Origin: Acinetobacter lwoffii
GTDB taxonomy: Bacteria > Pseudomonadota > Gammaproteobacteria > Pseudomonadales > Moraxellaceae
Length of the DNA: 64,000 nucleotides
Assembly (NCBI RefSeq): GCF_029024105.1
Contig: NZ_CP118963.1
Location: 1,922,001-1,986,000, forward strand
Reading direction: 5' to 3'
Position 1 is the first letter of the stretch. Each line of letters begins with the position of its first letter. Positions 9,412 to 18,160 of the stretch are shown one piece after another. The notes under the pieces were generated by a model, which saw only the letters and a list, made by a program, of their open reading frames with translations, did no database searches and was not told where the DNA came from. The translations under genes were made by a program, and so were the position numbers.

Positions 9412-10550
9412 TATTGAATCCTCACCAGTCCGATCGCAGCTGTTCCGCTGGCCTGAATATTCCCCAGCTCCACCTTAAAGCCTTGCTGGCTTAATTGTGT
9501 GGTCAGTGCATTTAACGTTTCTGATGAATTGGCTTTAAGCTCCATACTTAACACAGAAGCATCATAATTCACCCGTTGTGCCACAATCTGATTTTGCATC
9601 AAGACTGGCCCCACCCGACTAATCAGCTGCAATGCATGCGTATCTGCAATCTGGCTTTGACGCAACTGCCCTTCAAACTGACTTTTGATATTCTGCTCAG
9701 TGACCGGATAATTTTGTCCAAACCAGTATTTAAACTGGTCGATGGCTTGCGCGGCGGTCTGATTCGCCACTTTCTTATATTGATACCAGCGCACAGCATC
9801 ATAACTAAACTGCAATACTAAAATACCCAGAAAAACCGCCGCGCAGGCTTTCCAGTAGCCGGAAATAGCGCCATTGGATTTTGCTTTAGGCAAGACATTA
9901 AACGGATGCTGTTTCGGTTTTTTTAGTACAGGAATTCCATATTGGAAAGACTCCAGTTGCTCCTGAGTGACCAGTGCTTCAAGACTACGCAACTGCTCCT
10001 GATTCAGATTGCTCACCTTATAGCTGAGATCCTTGGGCTGATAATCCAGATAAAGGCTTAGATCATCCAGCGACTGGCCGATATATTCCGACTCGCGCAC
10101 CAGCAAACGTCCACCGATTTGCGCAATCACACGCTGATTGGCATCAGGAACAGGCAGCACCAAAAAGTCCGGTAACAAAGCTGCCAGCTTGACTGGGATC
10201 AGGCTTAAAGCATGTTGCAAGGTCTCAAGCGTAGAATTCGCAACCCCCATAATGCTGATCTGATCCGGCTGCTGAAAATGATGTAGCACTTTCATAGCAT
10301 CTACCGGCAGCACCACGTATTCTTCAAGCAAATATTTAATGCCATCATTGCCCATTTTCTTATATTGGCTCTTGGGCAAGGTCTGCTGCAAAATTTGCAC
10401 ATGACGGCTCGGAAAAAACACCACCGCCTCTTCGCCATGATGAGCCTGTATATCCTGAATCAGCTGCTCAAGTGTGGCTGCAGTGTTCCAGAATTCCCCA
10501 GTTGACCATTGCCAAACCCCATTGGCTTCAGGCATCCATAAATACAACAT
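9411..10550 (-). CDS. gspL: Type II secretion system protein L
   Basis: 379 residues. The N-terminal cytoplasmic actin-like domain (about 1-225) is followed by one transmembrane helix around 235-255 (AVFLGILVLQFSYDAV) and a periplasmic ferredoxin-like domain. This is the GspL/XcpY arrangement; GspL recruits the GspE ATPase to the inner-membrane platform through its cytoplasmic domain. It is translationally coupled to gspM. About 30 bases separate it from the sixA stop upstream on the same strand. Confidence 0.88.
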   Translation of the reverse strand: MLYLWMPEANGVWQWSTGEFWNTAATLEQLIQDIQAHHGEEAVVFFPSRHVQILQQTLPKSQYKKMGNDGIKYLLEEYVVLPVDAMKVLHHFQQPDQISIMGVANSTLETLQHALSLIPVKLAALLPDFLVLPVPDANQRVIAQIGGRLLVRESEYIGQSLDDLSLYLDYQPKDLSYKVSNLNQEQLRSLEALVTQEQLESFQYGIPVLKKPKQHPFNVLPKAKSNGAISGYWKACAAVFLGILVLQFSYDAVRWYQYKKVANQTAAQAIDQFKYWFGQNYPVTEQNIKSQFEGQLRQSQIADTHALQLISRVGPVLMQNQIVAQRVNYDASVLSMELKANSSETLNALTTQLSQQGFKVELGNIQASGTAAIGLVRIQ

Positions 10551-10580
10551 CGATTGTGTTCTGCCGTTTTAATTAATTTT

Positions 10581-11036
10581 TTATAGTGTAGGAATAAAAC
10601 TTTTAATCTGTGTGGATAAGCCCTGGGCAATCACCGCCTGATCATAAATGCGTGCTTCTGCCAATGCATAGGGATGAAAAGATTCAGCCAGCAGAATGGA
10701 AGACATATGGGCCACCACATTCATATGACACACCACTACAATCGACTCATAAGGCAGTTGCGATAACCATTCCACTGCGACTTTGGCATCATCATCCGGT
10801 TTGATCGTATTACAGATCACCACCGGCACATCTTTAAAATACTGCTGCAAATGTGCCAGAGTTTCCTGCGCTCGCAATAACGGACTGACCACAAAGACTT
10901 CAGGCTTAATCAGATCCTTTAAGAACTGCGCAGTTTGCTCAGCCTGTTGATGACCACGCTCCGTTAAAGGTCGCTTGGTGTCATTACCATTGACCGGTGG
11001 TGCGGCCTCGCCATGTCGAACTAAAGTCAGTTGCAT
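10581..11036 (-). CDS. sixA: Phosphohistidine phosphatase SixA
   Basis: 151 residues. The histidine-phosphatase signature LVRHGEA is at the N-terminus, followed by PLTERGHQQA and PLLRAQET, with a second catalytic His in VVCHMNVV. SixA removes phosphate from histidine phosphotransfer domains in E. coli; the substrate here is not known. It lies between gpsA and gspL on the same strand. Confidence 0.85.
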   Translation of the reverse strand: MQLTLVRHGEAAPPVNGNDTKRPLTERGHQQAEQTAQFLKDLIKPEVFVVSPLLRAQETLAHLQQYFKDVPVVICNTIKPDDDAKVAVEWLSQLPYESIVVVCHMNVVAHMSSILLAESFHPYALAEARIYDQAVIAQGLSTQIKSFIPTL

Positions 11037-11112
11037 TTGATTTCCTTATATTCTTTTGCCTGCATGATAAGCAGCGAATATGACAATTCGCAGACAGTCC
11101 CTGTGTTATAGA

Positions 11113-12186
11113 TCAGACTTGATGATGTGGCAAGACAAATTCAACATCACTGCGATGACCGTTTTTCATCAATGACAATGCAATATTGAGTGGCGGCGCA
11201 CCTTCAAAAATCACATCATACAAGGCCGAGGTAATCGGCATATACACATCGAGCTCTTCCGAACGTGCCTTGACCTGTACAATGGTATTAATCCCTTCTG
11301 CCGTTTGCCCCAACTCAGTCGTTGCTTGCTCCAAGGTTTTACCTTTACCAAGCGCATAACCCACCTGATAATTACGGCTAAGAGGGCTGCTACAGGTAGC
11401 GAACAAATCACCCACACCTGAAAGCCCAAGGAAAGTCAGCGGATTAGCACCGAGTTTTACTGCAAAACGGCTCATTTCGGCCAAAGCACGGGTCAGGATC
11501 ATACTCTTGGTATTTTCACCCACGTTATACGCAGCAGCCATGCCCATCGCGACAGCATAGATATTTTTTAATGCGCCCCCGAGCTCTACGCCATGCACAT
11601 CATCACTAGCGAATACGCGGAACAAGGCGCTATGTAAGGCTTGTTGTACCGCATAACGCACCAGCTCAGATTGGCTGGCAATCACGGTTCCTGCCGGCTG
11701 TCCTGCCACAATTTCCTTGGCCAAGTTCGGTCCTGATAACACACCATAAGGCACTTCAGGCAACACTTCGCGAATAATATCGCTCATGAAACTAAAGGTT
11801 TTGGCTTCAATACCCTTGGTCAGCGAGATCACGGCTTGCGACGTGATAAAAGGTTTGATTTGCTGCAAGACATCCCGGAAAGAATGACTCGGAATAGCGA
11901 CTAAAATAATATCTCGATCACGCACAGCCTGTTCCAGGTCTGACACCGCCAGCAGATTTTCTTCTAACTTAAAATCTGGCAAATAGCGTTTATTAATATG
12001 CGTGGCATTAATATCTGCCGCAACTGCTTCGTCACGAATCCAGATCATGGTATTGCAACCATTACGCACTGCAGTATTGGCCATTGCAGTACCAAAACTG
12101 CCCCCACCCAATACTGTGACTCTTAAAGCTGTCTTATGATCAACTGCAACCGGTTCTACCAGTTTTGAGAAATTTAATTCTGACAT
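11113..12186 (-). CDS. gpsA: Glycerol-3-phosphate dehydrogenase [NAD(P)+]
   Basis: 357 residues from ATG at 12186 (MSELNFSKL); a longer frame reaches back to the upstream stop but adds an unlikely N-terminus. The nucleotide-binding motif VLGGGSFGTAMA is near the N-terminus, the catalytic Lys lies in GGALKNIYAVAMG, and SLTKGIE is typical of the family. It reduces dihydroxyacetone phosphate to sn-glycerol 3-phosphate for phospholipid synthesis. It follows a nitroreductase gene and precedes sixA on the same strand. Confidence 0.96.
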   Translation of the reverse strand: MSELNFSKLVEPVAVDHKTALRVTVLGGGSFGTAMANTAVRNGCNTMIWIRDEAVAADINATHINKRYLPDFKLEENLLAVSDLEQAVRDRDIILVAIPSHSFRDVLQQIKPFITSQAVISLTKGIEAKTFSFMSDIIREVLPEVPYGVLSGPNLAKEIVAGQPAGTVIASQSELVRYAVQQALHSALFRVFASDDVHGVELGGALKNIYAVAMGMAAAYNVGENTKSMILTRALAEMSRFAVKLGANPLTFLGLSGVGDLFATCSSPLSRNYQVGYALGKGKTLEQATTELGQTAEGINTIVQVKARSEELDVYMPITSALYDVIFEGAPPLNIALSLMKNGHRSDVEFVLPHHQV

Positions 12187-12219
12187 CTTATTTTTTAATA
12201 TCCTGTTATACCGTGCCAA

Positions 12220-12801
12220 CTAGCTGTTCTGGTTCCAATAACTTACAAAATCACTGGTTCGAACCTCTGCGCGTGCTGGAATTGCTTTTGCTGCAGTGCC
12301 AATATAAATAATCCCCGAAACCAGATCATCTTTTGAAATTCCCAATGCCTGCTTAAACAGACCAGACTCGACTACAGCCCCACTGCGCCACATGGTCGAG
12401 AAACCCTGAACCTGAAGTGACAACAGAAAATTTTGAATGGCTGCGCCTGAACTAAGGATTTGCTCAAAATGAGGAACTTTAGGATGATCCTGCAAACGCG
12501 TTAAGGCAAGTACCAATAAAGGCGCACGAAATGGATGATTTTTAACACGCTCAATCTGCGCTGTTTCAGTTTCACCCAAATCGACGAGCGCCTGCGACAG
12601 CAACTCTCCAAAAGCTTCACGCTGATTATCTGGAACCACCACAAATGTGGTCGGCTTGAGCCGATGATGATCGGGTGCAGTTAATGCCGCCTGAAAGGCT
12701 TTTTCCAGTTGTTCTGCATTCGGTGCCGGTGCCAGCAGATGACCAATCGATTGTCGTTGGTGAATATTTTGATGAACGATGTCAATCGCAGATTCCGTCA
12801 T
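12220..12801 (-). CDS. Nitroreductase family protein (YdjA-like)
   Basis: 193 residues. Segments IHQRQSIGHLL near the start (FMN phosphate contact) and GAAIQNFLLSLQVQGFSTMWRSG in the middle are characteristic of the small single-domain YdjA/Frm2-like nitroreductases. These are FMN enzymes that use NAD(P)H to reduce nitroaromatics or quinones; the physiological substrate is unknown. The gene is immediately upstream of gpsA on the same strand. Confidence 0.85.
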   Translation of the reverse strand: MTESAIDIVHQNIHQRQSIGHLLAPAPNAEQLEKAFQAALTAPDHHRLKPTTFVVVPDNQREAFGELLSQALVDLGETETAQIERVKNHPFRAPLLVLALTRLQDHPKVPHFEQILSSGAAIQNFLLSLQVQGFSTMWRSGAVVESGLFKQALGISKDDLVSGIIYIGTAAKAIPARAEVRTSDFVSYWNQNS

Positions 12802-13059
12802 TGCCTTGTATATCTACACTTAAAAACTATACTCAAGATTAGCATATTCAAAGAAAAATACGCTAGAAACTTCATAGCGATTCAGCACGCTCATCAACAC
12901 TTAAAAATAAACTTGCTTGGTTTTTCAAGCCCGTACTGCTCTATTTTTCACCTAAGTCACATAGAGCTATACCAAAAATTGCCAAACCTATACAACAGCT
13001 ACAAAATCTGCGCTGCTTGCTGTGTTGAAATATTCAGCATCGTATTTACTTGAGATTTT

Positions 13060-13440
13060 ATGATGAAAAAAACAATCGCTTTCAGCGGATTAGCTATTTC
13101 TGCATTACTGCTTACTGCTTGTGCCTCAAACCCGACTGCATTGGCAGTGCAAAAGGAAAATAACCAGTATGAGGTGACCGGATTAGGTAAAAATCAACTG
13201 ACCTCGAAAAACAATGCGATTACTGCGGCCAATAAAGCCTGTGGCTCTCGATCAACCCCAATTATTGTGGATGAAAAGACAGCTTATAACGGCGCTTTAA
13301 AAGGCGTGGTCGATGAACAAACAGGTCAGATGATCCAGGCAGCAGCTACCGTTCTCGGGAATATCGCAGGTACCAATACCGGTTTAAACCAGAATGATGA
13401 TTATCAGACGGTTCTTACATTCCGCTGTCAGGCCAAATAA
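13060..13440 (+). CDS. Small lipoprotein of unknown function
   Basis: 126 residues. It begins MMKKTIAFSGLAISALLLTACAS, a lipoprotein signal with lipobox LTAC and the acylated Cys at about position 21. The residue after it is Ala, consistent with outer-membrane sorting. The mature protein has two further cysteines (KACGSR and FRCQAK near the C-terminus), which could form a disulfide. Either of the two adjacent ATGs (13060 or 13063) could be the start. I do not recognise a functional family. It is a single gene followed by a terminator. Confidence 0.75.
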   Translation: MMKKTIAFSGLAISALLLTACASNPTALAVQKENNQYEVTGLGKNQLTSKNNAITAANKACGSRSTPIIVDEKTAYNGALKGVVDEQTGQMIQAAATVLGNIAGTNTGLNQNDDYQTVLTFRCQAK

Positions 13441-13461
13441 GCTAATAAACCATAGCGCAAT

Positions 13462-13489
13462 AAAAAACCGCTCTTAAAGAGCGGTTTTT
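13462..13489. terminator. Bidirectional terminator between the lipoprotein gene and rhlB
   Basis: CCGCTCTT / AAGAGCGG stem with A6 on the left and T5 on the right, placed between two convergent genes (stops at 13440 and 13502), so it can serve both strands. Confidence 0.85.
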
Positions 13490-13501
13490 CTATGGTCTGG
13501 A

Positions 13502-14653
13502 TTAACAATAACCTTCCAGACGGGTCAAAGGCAATTTTTGACCAATGGCTTTTTCAATTTCCGGAAGATAGAACGCATCATCTTCGGACAAGAAACTGAT
13601 ACTTACACCTTGCGCACCGGCACGGCCTGTACGACCAATACGATGTACATAATCATCTGACTGTTCTGGCAAGGTAAAGTTCACCACATGGGATACGTTA
13701 TCTACATGAATACCACGTCCTGCCACATCCGTCGCAATCATAATATTATGCTGACCATTTTTAAATTGATCTAACATTTTCGTGCGTTTATCTTGCGCGA
13801 TTTCACCAGACAACATCACCACCTTATAACCATCCCGTTTTAAATGATCATAAAGTTTGCGTACCTGATCCCGACGGTTAGCAAAAATCATGACTTTCTC
13901 AATCGGCTCATCACGCAGAATTTCTTGCAACAATTTATATTTATCTGATTTTGCCACCATATAAACCCGTTGCTCGACATCAGCATTGGTTTTCTTTTCT
14001 GGCTCAATTTCAACCGTAACCGGTTCAAACAGCCATTGCTGCGCAAGATTCAACACATCATAGCTAAATGTTGCGGAGAACATTAAAGTCTGACGCTGCT
14101 CTTTACGCGGCGAGAAACGTACAATCCGTTTAACCGATGGAATGAAACCCATATCCAGTAGACGGTCTGCTTCATCAATGACTAAAAATTCAATCTGATC
14201 CAGCCAGACTTCTTTTTGTTCTACAAAATCAATCAGACGACCTGGTGTAGCCACCATAATATCGACAGGCGCTTTATTAAGCTGGTTCTTTTGCTTGTCA
14301 AAATCCACACCACCCAGCAAGGTCACCACATGCAAACCCGCATATTTCGCCAGGTGCTGTGCATCGCTTTCAATTTGCAATGCCAGTTCACGGGTCGGTG
14401 CCAGAATTAGCGCGCGCGGCTCACCACGATAACGTTGTTCCTGAATCGGATTATTTAACAGATCGTTCATGATACTAATTAAAAAGGCCGCAGTTTTACC
14501 TGTACCAGTCTGTGCACGACCAATTGCATCATGTCCTGCCAGCGTGAATTTCAAAACCTTCTGCTGGATAGGCGTCATGGTGGTAAAGCCTAAAGCATCA
14601 ATCGCTTTTTTTAGATTGGGATGTAAATTTAAGGTTTCAAAACCAGATGACAT
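13502..14653 (-). CDS. rhlB: DEAD-box ATP-dependent RNA helicase, RhlB-like
   Basis: 383 residues from the ATG at 14653 (MSSGFETLNLHPNL); the frame extends 9 codons further but the shorter start fits the family. The Q motif (FTTMTPIQQK), Walker A AQTGTGKT, DEAD, SAT (MFSATFS), and helicase motifs VAGRGIH and HRIGRTGRAG are all present. These proteins unwind short RNA duplexes; RhlB works in the RNA degradosome in E. coli. The C-terminus is short and lacks a long basic tail. The choice of RhlB over RhlE rests on overall resemblance. Confidence 0.85.
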   Translation of the reverse strand: MSSGFETLNLHPNLKKAIDALGFTTMTPIQQKVLKFTLAGHDAIGRAQTGTGKTAAFLISIMNDLLNNPIQEQRYRGEPRALILAPTRELALQIESDAQHLAKYAGLHVVTLLGGVDFDKQKNQLNKAPVDIMVATPGRLIDFVEQKEVWLDQIEFLVIDEADRLLDMGFIPSVKRIVRFSPRKEQRQTLMFSATFSYDVLNLAQQWLFEPVTVEIEPEKKTNADVEQRVYMVAKSDKYKLLQEILRDEPIEKVMIFANRRDQVRKLYDHLKRDGYKVVMLSGEIAQDKRTKMLDQFKNGQHNIMIATDVAGRGIHVDNVSHVVNFTLPEQSDDYVHRIGRTGRAGAQGVSISFLSEDDAFYLPEIEKAIGQKLPLTRLEGYC

Positions 14654-14702
14654 AAAGCGGTGCTCTAATTGGGTAATCACTAAGATAGGAATAGTATAAA
14701 CA

Positions 14703-14735
14703 AAAAACGCCCCAAGTTATATTGGAGCGTTTTCT
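14703..14735 (-). terminator. Terminator after the cold-shock gene
   Basis: Stem of AAAACGCCCCAA pairing with TTGGAGCGTTTT (one mismatch) and an AT-rich flank. It lies 20 bases beyond the csp stop on the minus strand. Confidence 0.7.
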
Positions 14736-14754
14736 TTTTAGCTTAATCCGAAGA

Positions 14755-14970
14755 TTAGTCTAATGGTTGAACTTCTTCAGCTTGAAAGCCTTTTTGGCCT
14801 TTAACAACACTGAATTCAACACGTTGGCCGTCACGAAGTGAACGGTGACCGTCACCTTGGATAGCACGGAAATGAACGAATACGTCATCGCCGCCATTAC
14901 GTTGAATAAAGCCGAAGCCTTTAGTATCGTTAAACCACTTAACTACGCCTTGTTCGCGAGCAGCTGTCAT
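14755..14970 (-). CDS. Cold-shock domain protein (CspA family)
   Basis: 71 residues. The RNA-binding motifs RNP1 (KGFGFIQR) and RNP2 (DVFVHF) are present and the length is standard for CspA proteins. A GAGGAT ribosome site sits 6 bases before the ATG. These proteins bind single-stranded RNA/DNA and act as RNA chaperones. The start is followed upstream by about 380 bases without a gene, consistent with a long untranslated leader of the cspA type, so regulation may be post-transcriptional. Whether this copy is cold-induced cannot be told. Confidence 0.93.
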   Translation of the reverse strand: MTAAREQGVVKWFNDTKGFGFIQRNGGDDVFVHFRAIQGDGHRSLRDGQRVEFSVVKGQKGFQAEEVQPLD

Positions 14971-15352
14971 AAGTTAATCCTCATTGAAACTAAAAGAAGG
15001 ACCACCCGGTGTTGCAAACAGCAGAGCAAACAAGTTTGAAAATATTATTTTTAAGCTTGTAATCATTCTGTAAAACTATCAACAAAATCCCGGTTACATC
15101 CATTTATGTAATAGGGTGAAAAACAATCACTTTGTTTATTCAAAGTCCCAAATACGCAACGAGCTTAACATGGGTTTATCACAATTAATAGATTTTTTTT
15201 AGCATGTTCTGTTTGATTTAGTTATTTTTTTCATGAAAATTGTCAAAAGACTTTATAAAGTCATTTAGATCTTCTTTTTCTGAAACCAGTTTGGTTCTGG
15301 CATCATATTTGCTACTATTTATAGCCTTTTCTGCTATCTAAATAAAACCGCA
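14971..15352. promoter_or_regulatory. Gene-free interval upstream of csp (minus) and the TusA-like gene (plus)
   Basis: About 380 AT-rich bases separate two divergent genes. On the minus strand a TTGACA box occurs at about 15237-15242 with poorly matching -10 candidates (TAACTA) 16-17 bases on. Transcription from there would give a leader of roughly 240 bases for the csp mRNA. A perfect 14-bp palindrome, GACTTTATAAAGTC, lies at 15249-15262 just upstream of that box. No small gene was found in it. Confidence 0.4.
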
Positions 15353-15586
15353 ATGTCCGAATATCCAGCGCAATTCAGCCTTATAGACGCTATGGGAAAA
15401 CCGTGCCCGATGCCGCTATTAATGTTAAAGCGCGCACTAAAGGCCGGAAATCAGAAAACATTCCTGCTGAAATCATCTGATCCGCATAGCCAGACAGATG
15501 TCAGCCGCTATTGTCAGCTGCATCAGCTCAAGCTTGAATCTAAAAAAATTTCTGATACAGAGTTTCACTACTTAATTGAATCTTAA
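15353..15586 (+). CDS. TusA-like sulfurtransferase
   Basis: 77 residues. The motif GKPCPMPLLMLKRAL matches the CPxP signature of the TusA/SirA/YedF family, in which the Cys carries a persulfide. A second CPxP-type site is absent, and a lone Cys occurs in SRYCQLHQ. TusA relays sulfur to the TusBCD/MnmA tRNA thiolation pathway or to molybdenum cofactor synthesis in E. coli. Whether this is the true TusA orthologue or a paralogue is not resolved. It lies 136 bases before rpoH on the same strand. Confidence 0.8.
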   Translation: MSEYPAQFSLIDAMGKPCPMPLLMLKRALKAGNQKTFLLKSSDPHSQTDVSRYCQLHQLKLESKKISDTEFHYLIES

Positions 15587-15722
15587 AAATTTTCAATTAA
15601 ACTGTTGATCTTCACTTTCGTATACTTTTTTACATTTCTCTACCCAAATATCCATTATTTGCGGAGAGATTGGATTAAGATAAAACCTAGTTTAGGGTTA
15701 TCCCGCACTTCAAGGAGAACAC

Positions 15723-16592
15723 ATGAGTGACAGCCGCAATCAGTTAATGCCCCTGTCATTATCGGCGCCAGGTGTCAACCTCGGTGCTTATATCAGCACT
15801 GTCAATCAGATTCCGATTTTAACGGCCGAACAAGAAAAAGAGTTGGCTGAACGCTATTATTATGACCAAGATTTAGATGCAGCGAAAATGCTGGTCATGT
15901 CGCATTTGCGTTTTGTAGTACATATTGCGCGTAGTTATGCAGGTTATGGTTTGCCACAAGGTGACCTGATTCAGGAAGGCAACCTGGGCCTGATGAAAGC
16001 TGTAAAACGTTTTGACCCGAATATGGGCGTACGTCTTGTGTCATTTGCCGTGCACTGGATCAAGGCGGAAATTCACGAATATGTGATCCGTAACTGGCGT
16101 ATTGTGAAAATCGCCACCACTAAAGCGCAACGTAAACTGTTCTTTAATCTGCGCAGCCTGAAGAAATCATCGAAAAAGTTGACGCTCGCAGAAGCACAGT
16201 CTATTGCCAATGATTTAAATGTCACACCAGAACAAGTACTGGAAATGGAAGGCCGTCTGACGGCGTATGATGCGGCTTTTGATGCTTCAAGCGATGACGA
16301 CGATGAAGGTTCAACCCATGTGGCACCAGCATTATATCTTGAAGATAACCGTTATGACCCGGCTCGTCTGATTGAAAATGAAGACTATGAGGAGCAAAGT
16401 ACCTCTGCTCTGCATGAAGCCATGGATCAGCTCGATGATCGTTCACGTAATATCTTGCAGCGTCGCTGGCTAGATGACGAGAAATCGACCCTGCACGAAC
16501 TTGCAGCCGAATATAATGTTTCTGCGGAACGTATTCGTCAGCTGGAAAAAAATGCCATGGAAAAAATTAAAGTGGCGATGTCATCCAATTAA
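15723..16592 (+). CDS. rpoH: RNA polymerase sigma-32 (heat-shock) factor
   Basis: 289 residues with an AAGGAGA ribosome site before the ATG. Sigma region 2 (DLIQEGNLGLMKAVKRFDP and VRLVSFAVHWIKAEI), the RpoH box after region 2.4 (KATTKAQRKLFFNLR-type sequence), and region 4 (LHELAAEYNVSAERIRQLEKNAMEKIK) are present. It directs RNA polymerase to heat-shock promoters; the clpB gene in this window has such a promoter (see 45913-45942). A terminator follows. Confidence 0.97.
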   Translation: MSDSRNQLMPLSLSAPGVNLGAYISTVNQIPILTAEQEKELAERYYYDQDLDAAKMLVMSHLRFVVHIARSYAGYGLPQGDLIQEGNLGLMKAVKRFDPNMGVRLVSFAVHWIKAEIHEYVIRNWRIVKIATTKAQRKLFFNLRSLKKSSKKLTLAEAQSIANDLNVTPEQVLEMEGRLTAYDAAFDASSDDDDEGSTHVAPALYLEDNRYDPARLIENEDYEEQSTSALHEAMDQLDDRSRNILQRRWLDDEKSTLHELAAEYNVSAERIRQLEKNAMEKIKVAMSSN

Positions 16593-16620
16593 CACCAAAT
16601 TCTGTTACTGATTTACCTCG

Positions 16621-16648
16621 AAAAAGCCTTCTTTGATGAAGGCTTTTT
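16621..16648 (+). terminator. Terminator after rpoH
   Basis: AAAAAGCCTTC / GAAGGCTTTTT inverted repeat with a 6-base loop, 28 bases beyond the rpoH stop. Confidence 0.9.
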
Positions 16649-16711
16649 TATGTCCGCATTTTGAATTTATGCTAAGGTTGAGCGCAAACTTTATCAGGAA
16701 GATCAATTCAA

Positions 16712-17077
16712 ATGTGGATTGCGATTTCAGCACTTAATTTGGCACTTGCAGTCATGCTCGGTGCTTTTGGTGCACATGGTTTAAAAGCGCGGGCGACTGA
16801 AGCACAGCTCGGCTGGTGGCAAACGGCAACGGATTATTTTTTCTATCATGCCTTAGGACTATTGATTCTTTCTTTACTGGCGAAAGTCATCCCTGCATTG
16901 CCCATTCAATGGAGCTTCGGTCTGATTCAGGTCGGCATTTTACTGTTTTCTGGCTCACTGTATATCATGGCCTTAGGATTACCCCGCGGTTTAGGTGCTA
17001 TTACGCCCATCGGCGGGGCTTTAATGATTGCCGGATGGTTAATTCTGGCCTGGAATGCTTTAAAATACGCCAGATAA
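16712..17077 (+). CDS. DUF423 family membrane protein
   Basis: 121 residues with four hydrophobic helices. The N-terminal segment LAVMLGAFGAHGLK is the hallmark of DUF423 (YgdD in E. coli, TMEM256 in eukaryotes). The function of the family is unknown. It sits between rpoH and thiS on the same strand with a 35-base gap to thiS. Confidence 0.85.
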   Translation: MWIAISALNLALAVMLGAFGAHGLKARATEAQLGWWQTATDYFFYHALGLLILSLLAKVIPALPIQWSFGLIQVGILLFSGSLYIMALGLPRGLGAITPIGGALMIAGWLILAWNALKYAR

Positions 17078-17112
17078 GTTTGAACAACACTTAATCATGG
17101 AGGGTTGCTAGA

Positions 17113-17310
17113 ATGATGATTTACATCAATGGCGAACAACAGGAAACTCACTGCAAGAATCTGCTGGAACTGATTCAGAGTATGGCGCTTGAGGGTAAGC
17201 GTTTTGCAGTTGAAGTCAATGAAATGATTATTCCTAAAAGCAGATTGGGCGATACGCCAATTTGCGATACAGACAAAATAGAAATTATTCACGCGGTCGG
17301 TGGCGGCTAA
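17113..17310 (+). CDS. thiS: Sulfur carrier protein ThiS
   Basis: 65 residues. It is a ubiquitin-fold protein ending in AVGGG; the C-terminal Gly-Gly is thiocarboxylated and donates sulfur for the thiazole ring of thiamine. A GGAGGG ribosome site lies 8 bases before the first of two adjacent ATGs. It is followed after 14 bases by thiG, its partner. No TPP riboswitch motif was recognised in the short upstream gap. Confidence 0.93.
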   Translation: MMIYINGEQQETHCKNLLELIQSMALEGKRFAVEVNEMIIPKSRLGDTPICDTDKIEIIHAVGGG

Positions 17311-17324
17311 TACTCGGGACAATT

Positions 17325-18107
17325 ATGCAAGATTTATTACAGATTGGTTCACGCCAATTCCAGTCACGCCTTTTGGTAGGCACGGGCAAATACAAAGATT
17401 TAAATGAAACTCAGCAGGCCATTGAAACCAGTGGTGCAGAGATTGTCACTGTCGCTATTCGCCGTGTCAATATTGGCCAAGATCCTGACCAGCCGAATCT
17501 GCTATCAGTGATTCCTCCGGAAAAATATACCATTTTGCCGAATACTGCAGGTTGCTTCGATGCCAATAGTGCCGTCCGCACCTGTATGCTGGCGCGTGAG
17601 TTGCTCGATGGCCACAATCTGGTCAAACTTGAAGTTTTAGGTGATGAAAAAACGCTTTATCCAAACGTGACTGAAACATTGAAAGCCGCTCGTACCTTGA
17701 TTGACGATGGCTTTGAGATCATGGTTTATACCTCGGATGATCCAATCGTGGCGCAAGAGCTGGAAAGCATGGGCTGTGTTGCGATTATGCCATTGGGTAG
17801 CCTGATTGGTTCTGGTCTGGGCATTCTGAATCCACACACCCTGTCAATCATCAAGGAAAATGCCAAAGTTCCTGTCCTGGTCGATGCCGGTGTCGGTACA
17901 GCAAGTGATGCCGCGATTGCGATGGAACTGGGTTGTGATGGTGTACTCATGAATACGGCGATTGCAGCTGCACAAAATCCGGTCTTGATGGCATCTGCGA
18001 TGAAAAAAGCAGTTGAAGCAGGCCGAGAAGCTTTTCTTGCAGGCCGTATGCCGCGCAAGCGTATGGCCAATGCCAGCTCGCCGGAAACCGGCTATTTCTT
18101 TAAATAA
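17325..18107 (+). CDS. thiG: Thiazole synthase
   Basis: 260 residues from ATG at 17325 (MQDLLQIGSRQFQSRLL); a longer frame would overlap thiS. The TIM barrel has the Schiff-base Lys in LVKLEVLGDEKTL, the phosphate-binding GSLIGSGLGI and VDAGVGTASDA motifs, and the C-terminal RMPRKRMANASSP segment. It condenses deoxyxylulose 5-phosphate, dehydroglycine and ThiS thiocarboxylate into the thiazole phosphate of thiamine. It forms an operon with thiS. Confidence 0.96.
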   Translation: MQDLLQIGSRQFQSRLLVGTGKYKDLNETQQAIETSGAEIVTVAIRRVNIGQDPDQPNLLSVIPPEKYTILPNTAGCFDANSAVRTCMLARELLDGHNLVKLEVLGDEKTLYPNVTETLKAARTLIDDGFEIMVYTSDDPIVAQELESMGCVAIMPLGSLIGSGLGILNPHTLSIIKENAKVPVLVDAGVGTASDAAIAMELGCDGVLMNTAIAAAQNPVLMASAMKKAVEAGREAFLAGRMPRKRMANASSPETGYFFK

Positions 18108-18120
18108 ATTTTCATCAACA

Positions 18121-18152
18121 AAAATAAAGGACTCGATGGAGTCCTTTATTTT
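18121..18152. terminator. Bidirectional terminator between thiG and the GST gene
   Basis: GGACTC / GAGTCC stem with loop GATG, flanked by AAAATAAA and TTTATTTT, between two convergent genes. Confidence 0.85.
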
Positions 18153-18160
18153 TCCAGTAA

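Noticed and set aside
12709..13053. 114-codon plus-strand frame before the lipoprotein gene
   Set aside because: It overlaps the nitroreductase start on the other strand, has no ribosome site or recognisable motif, and its translation looks like random AT-rich sequence.
17078..17112. Possible TPP riboswitch before thiS
   Set aside because: The gap is only 35 bases and has none of the conserved CUGAGA-type elements; thiS may be read through from the DUF423 gene.
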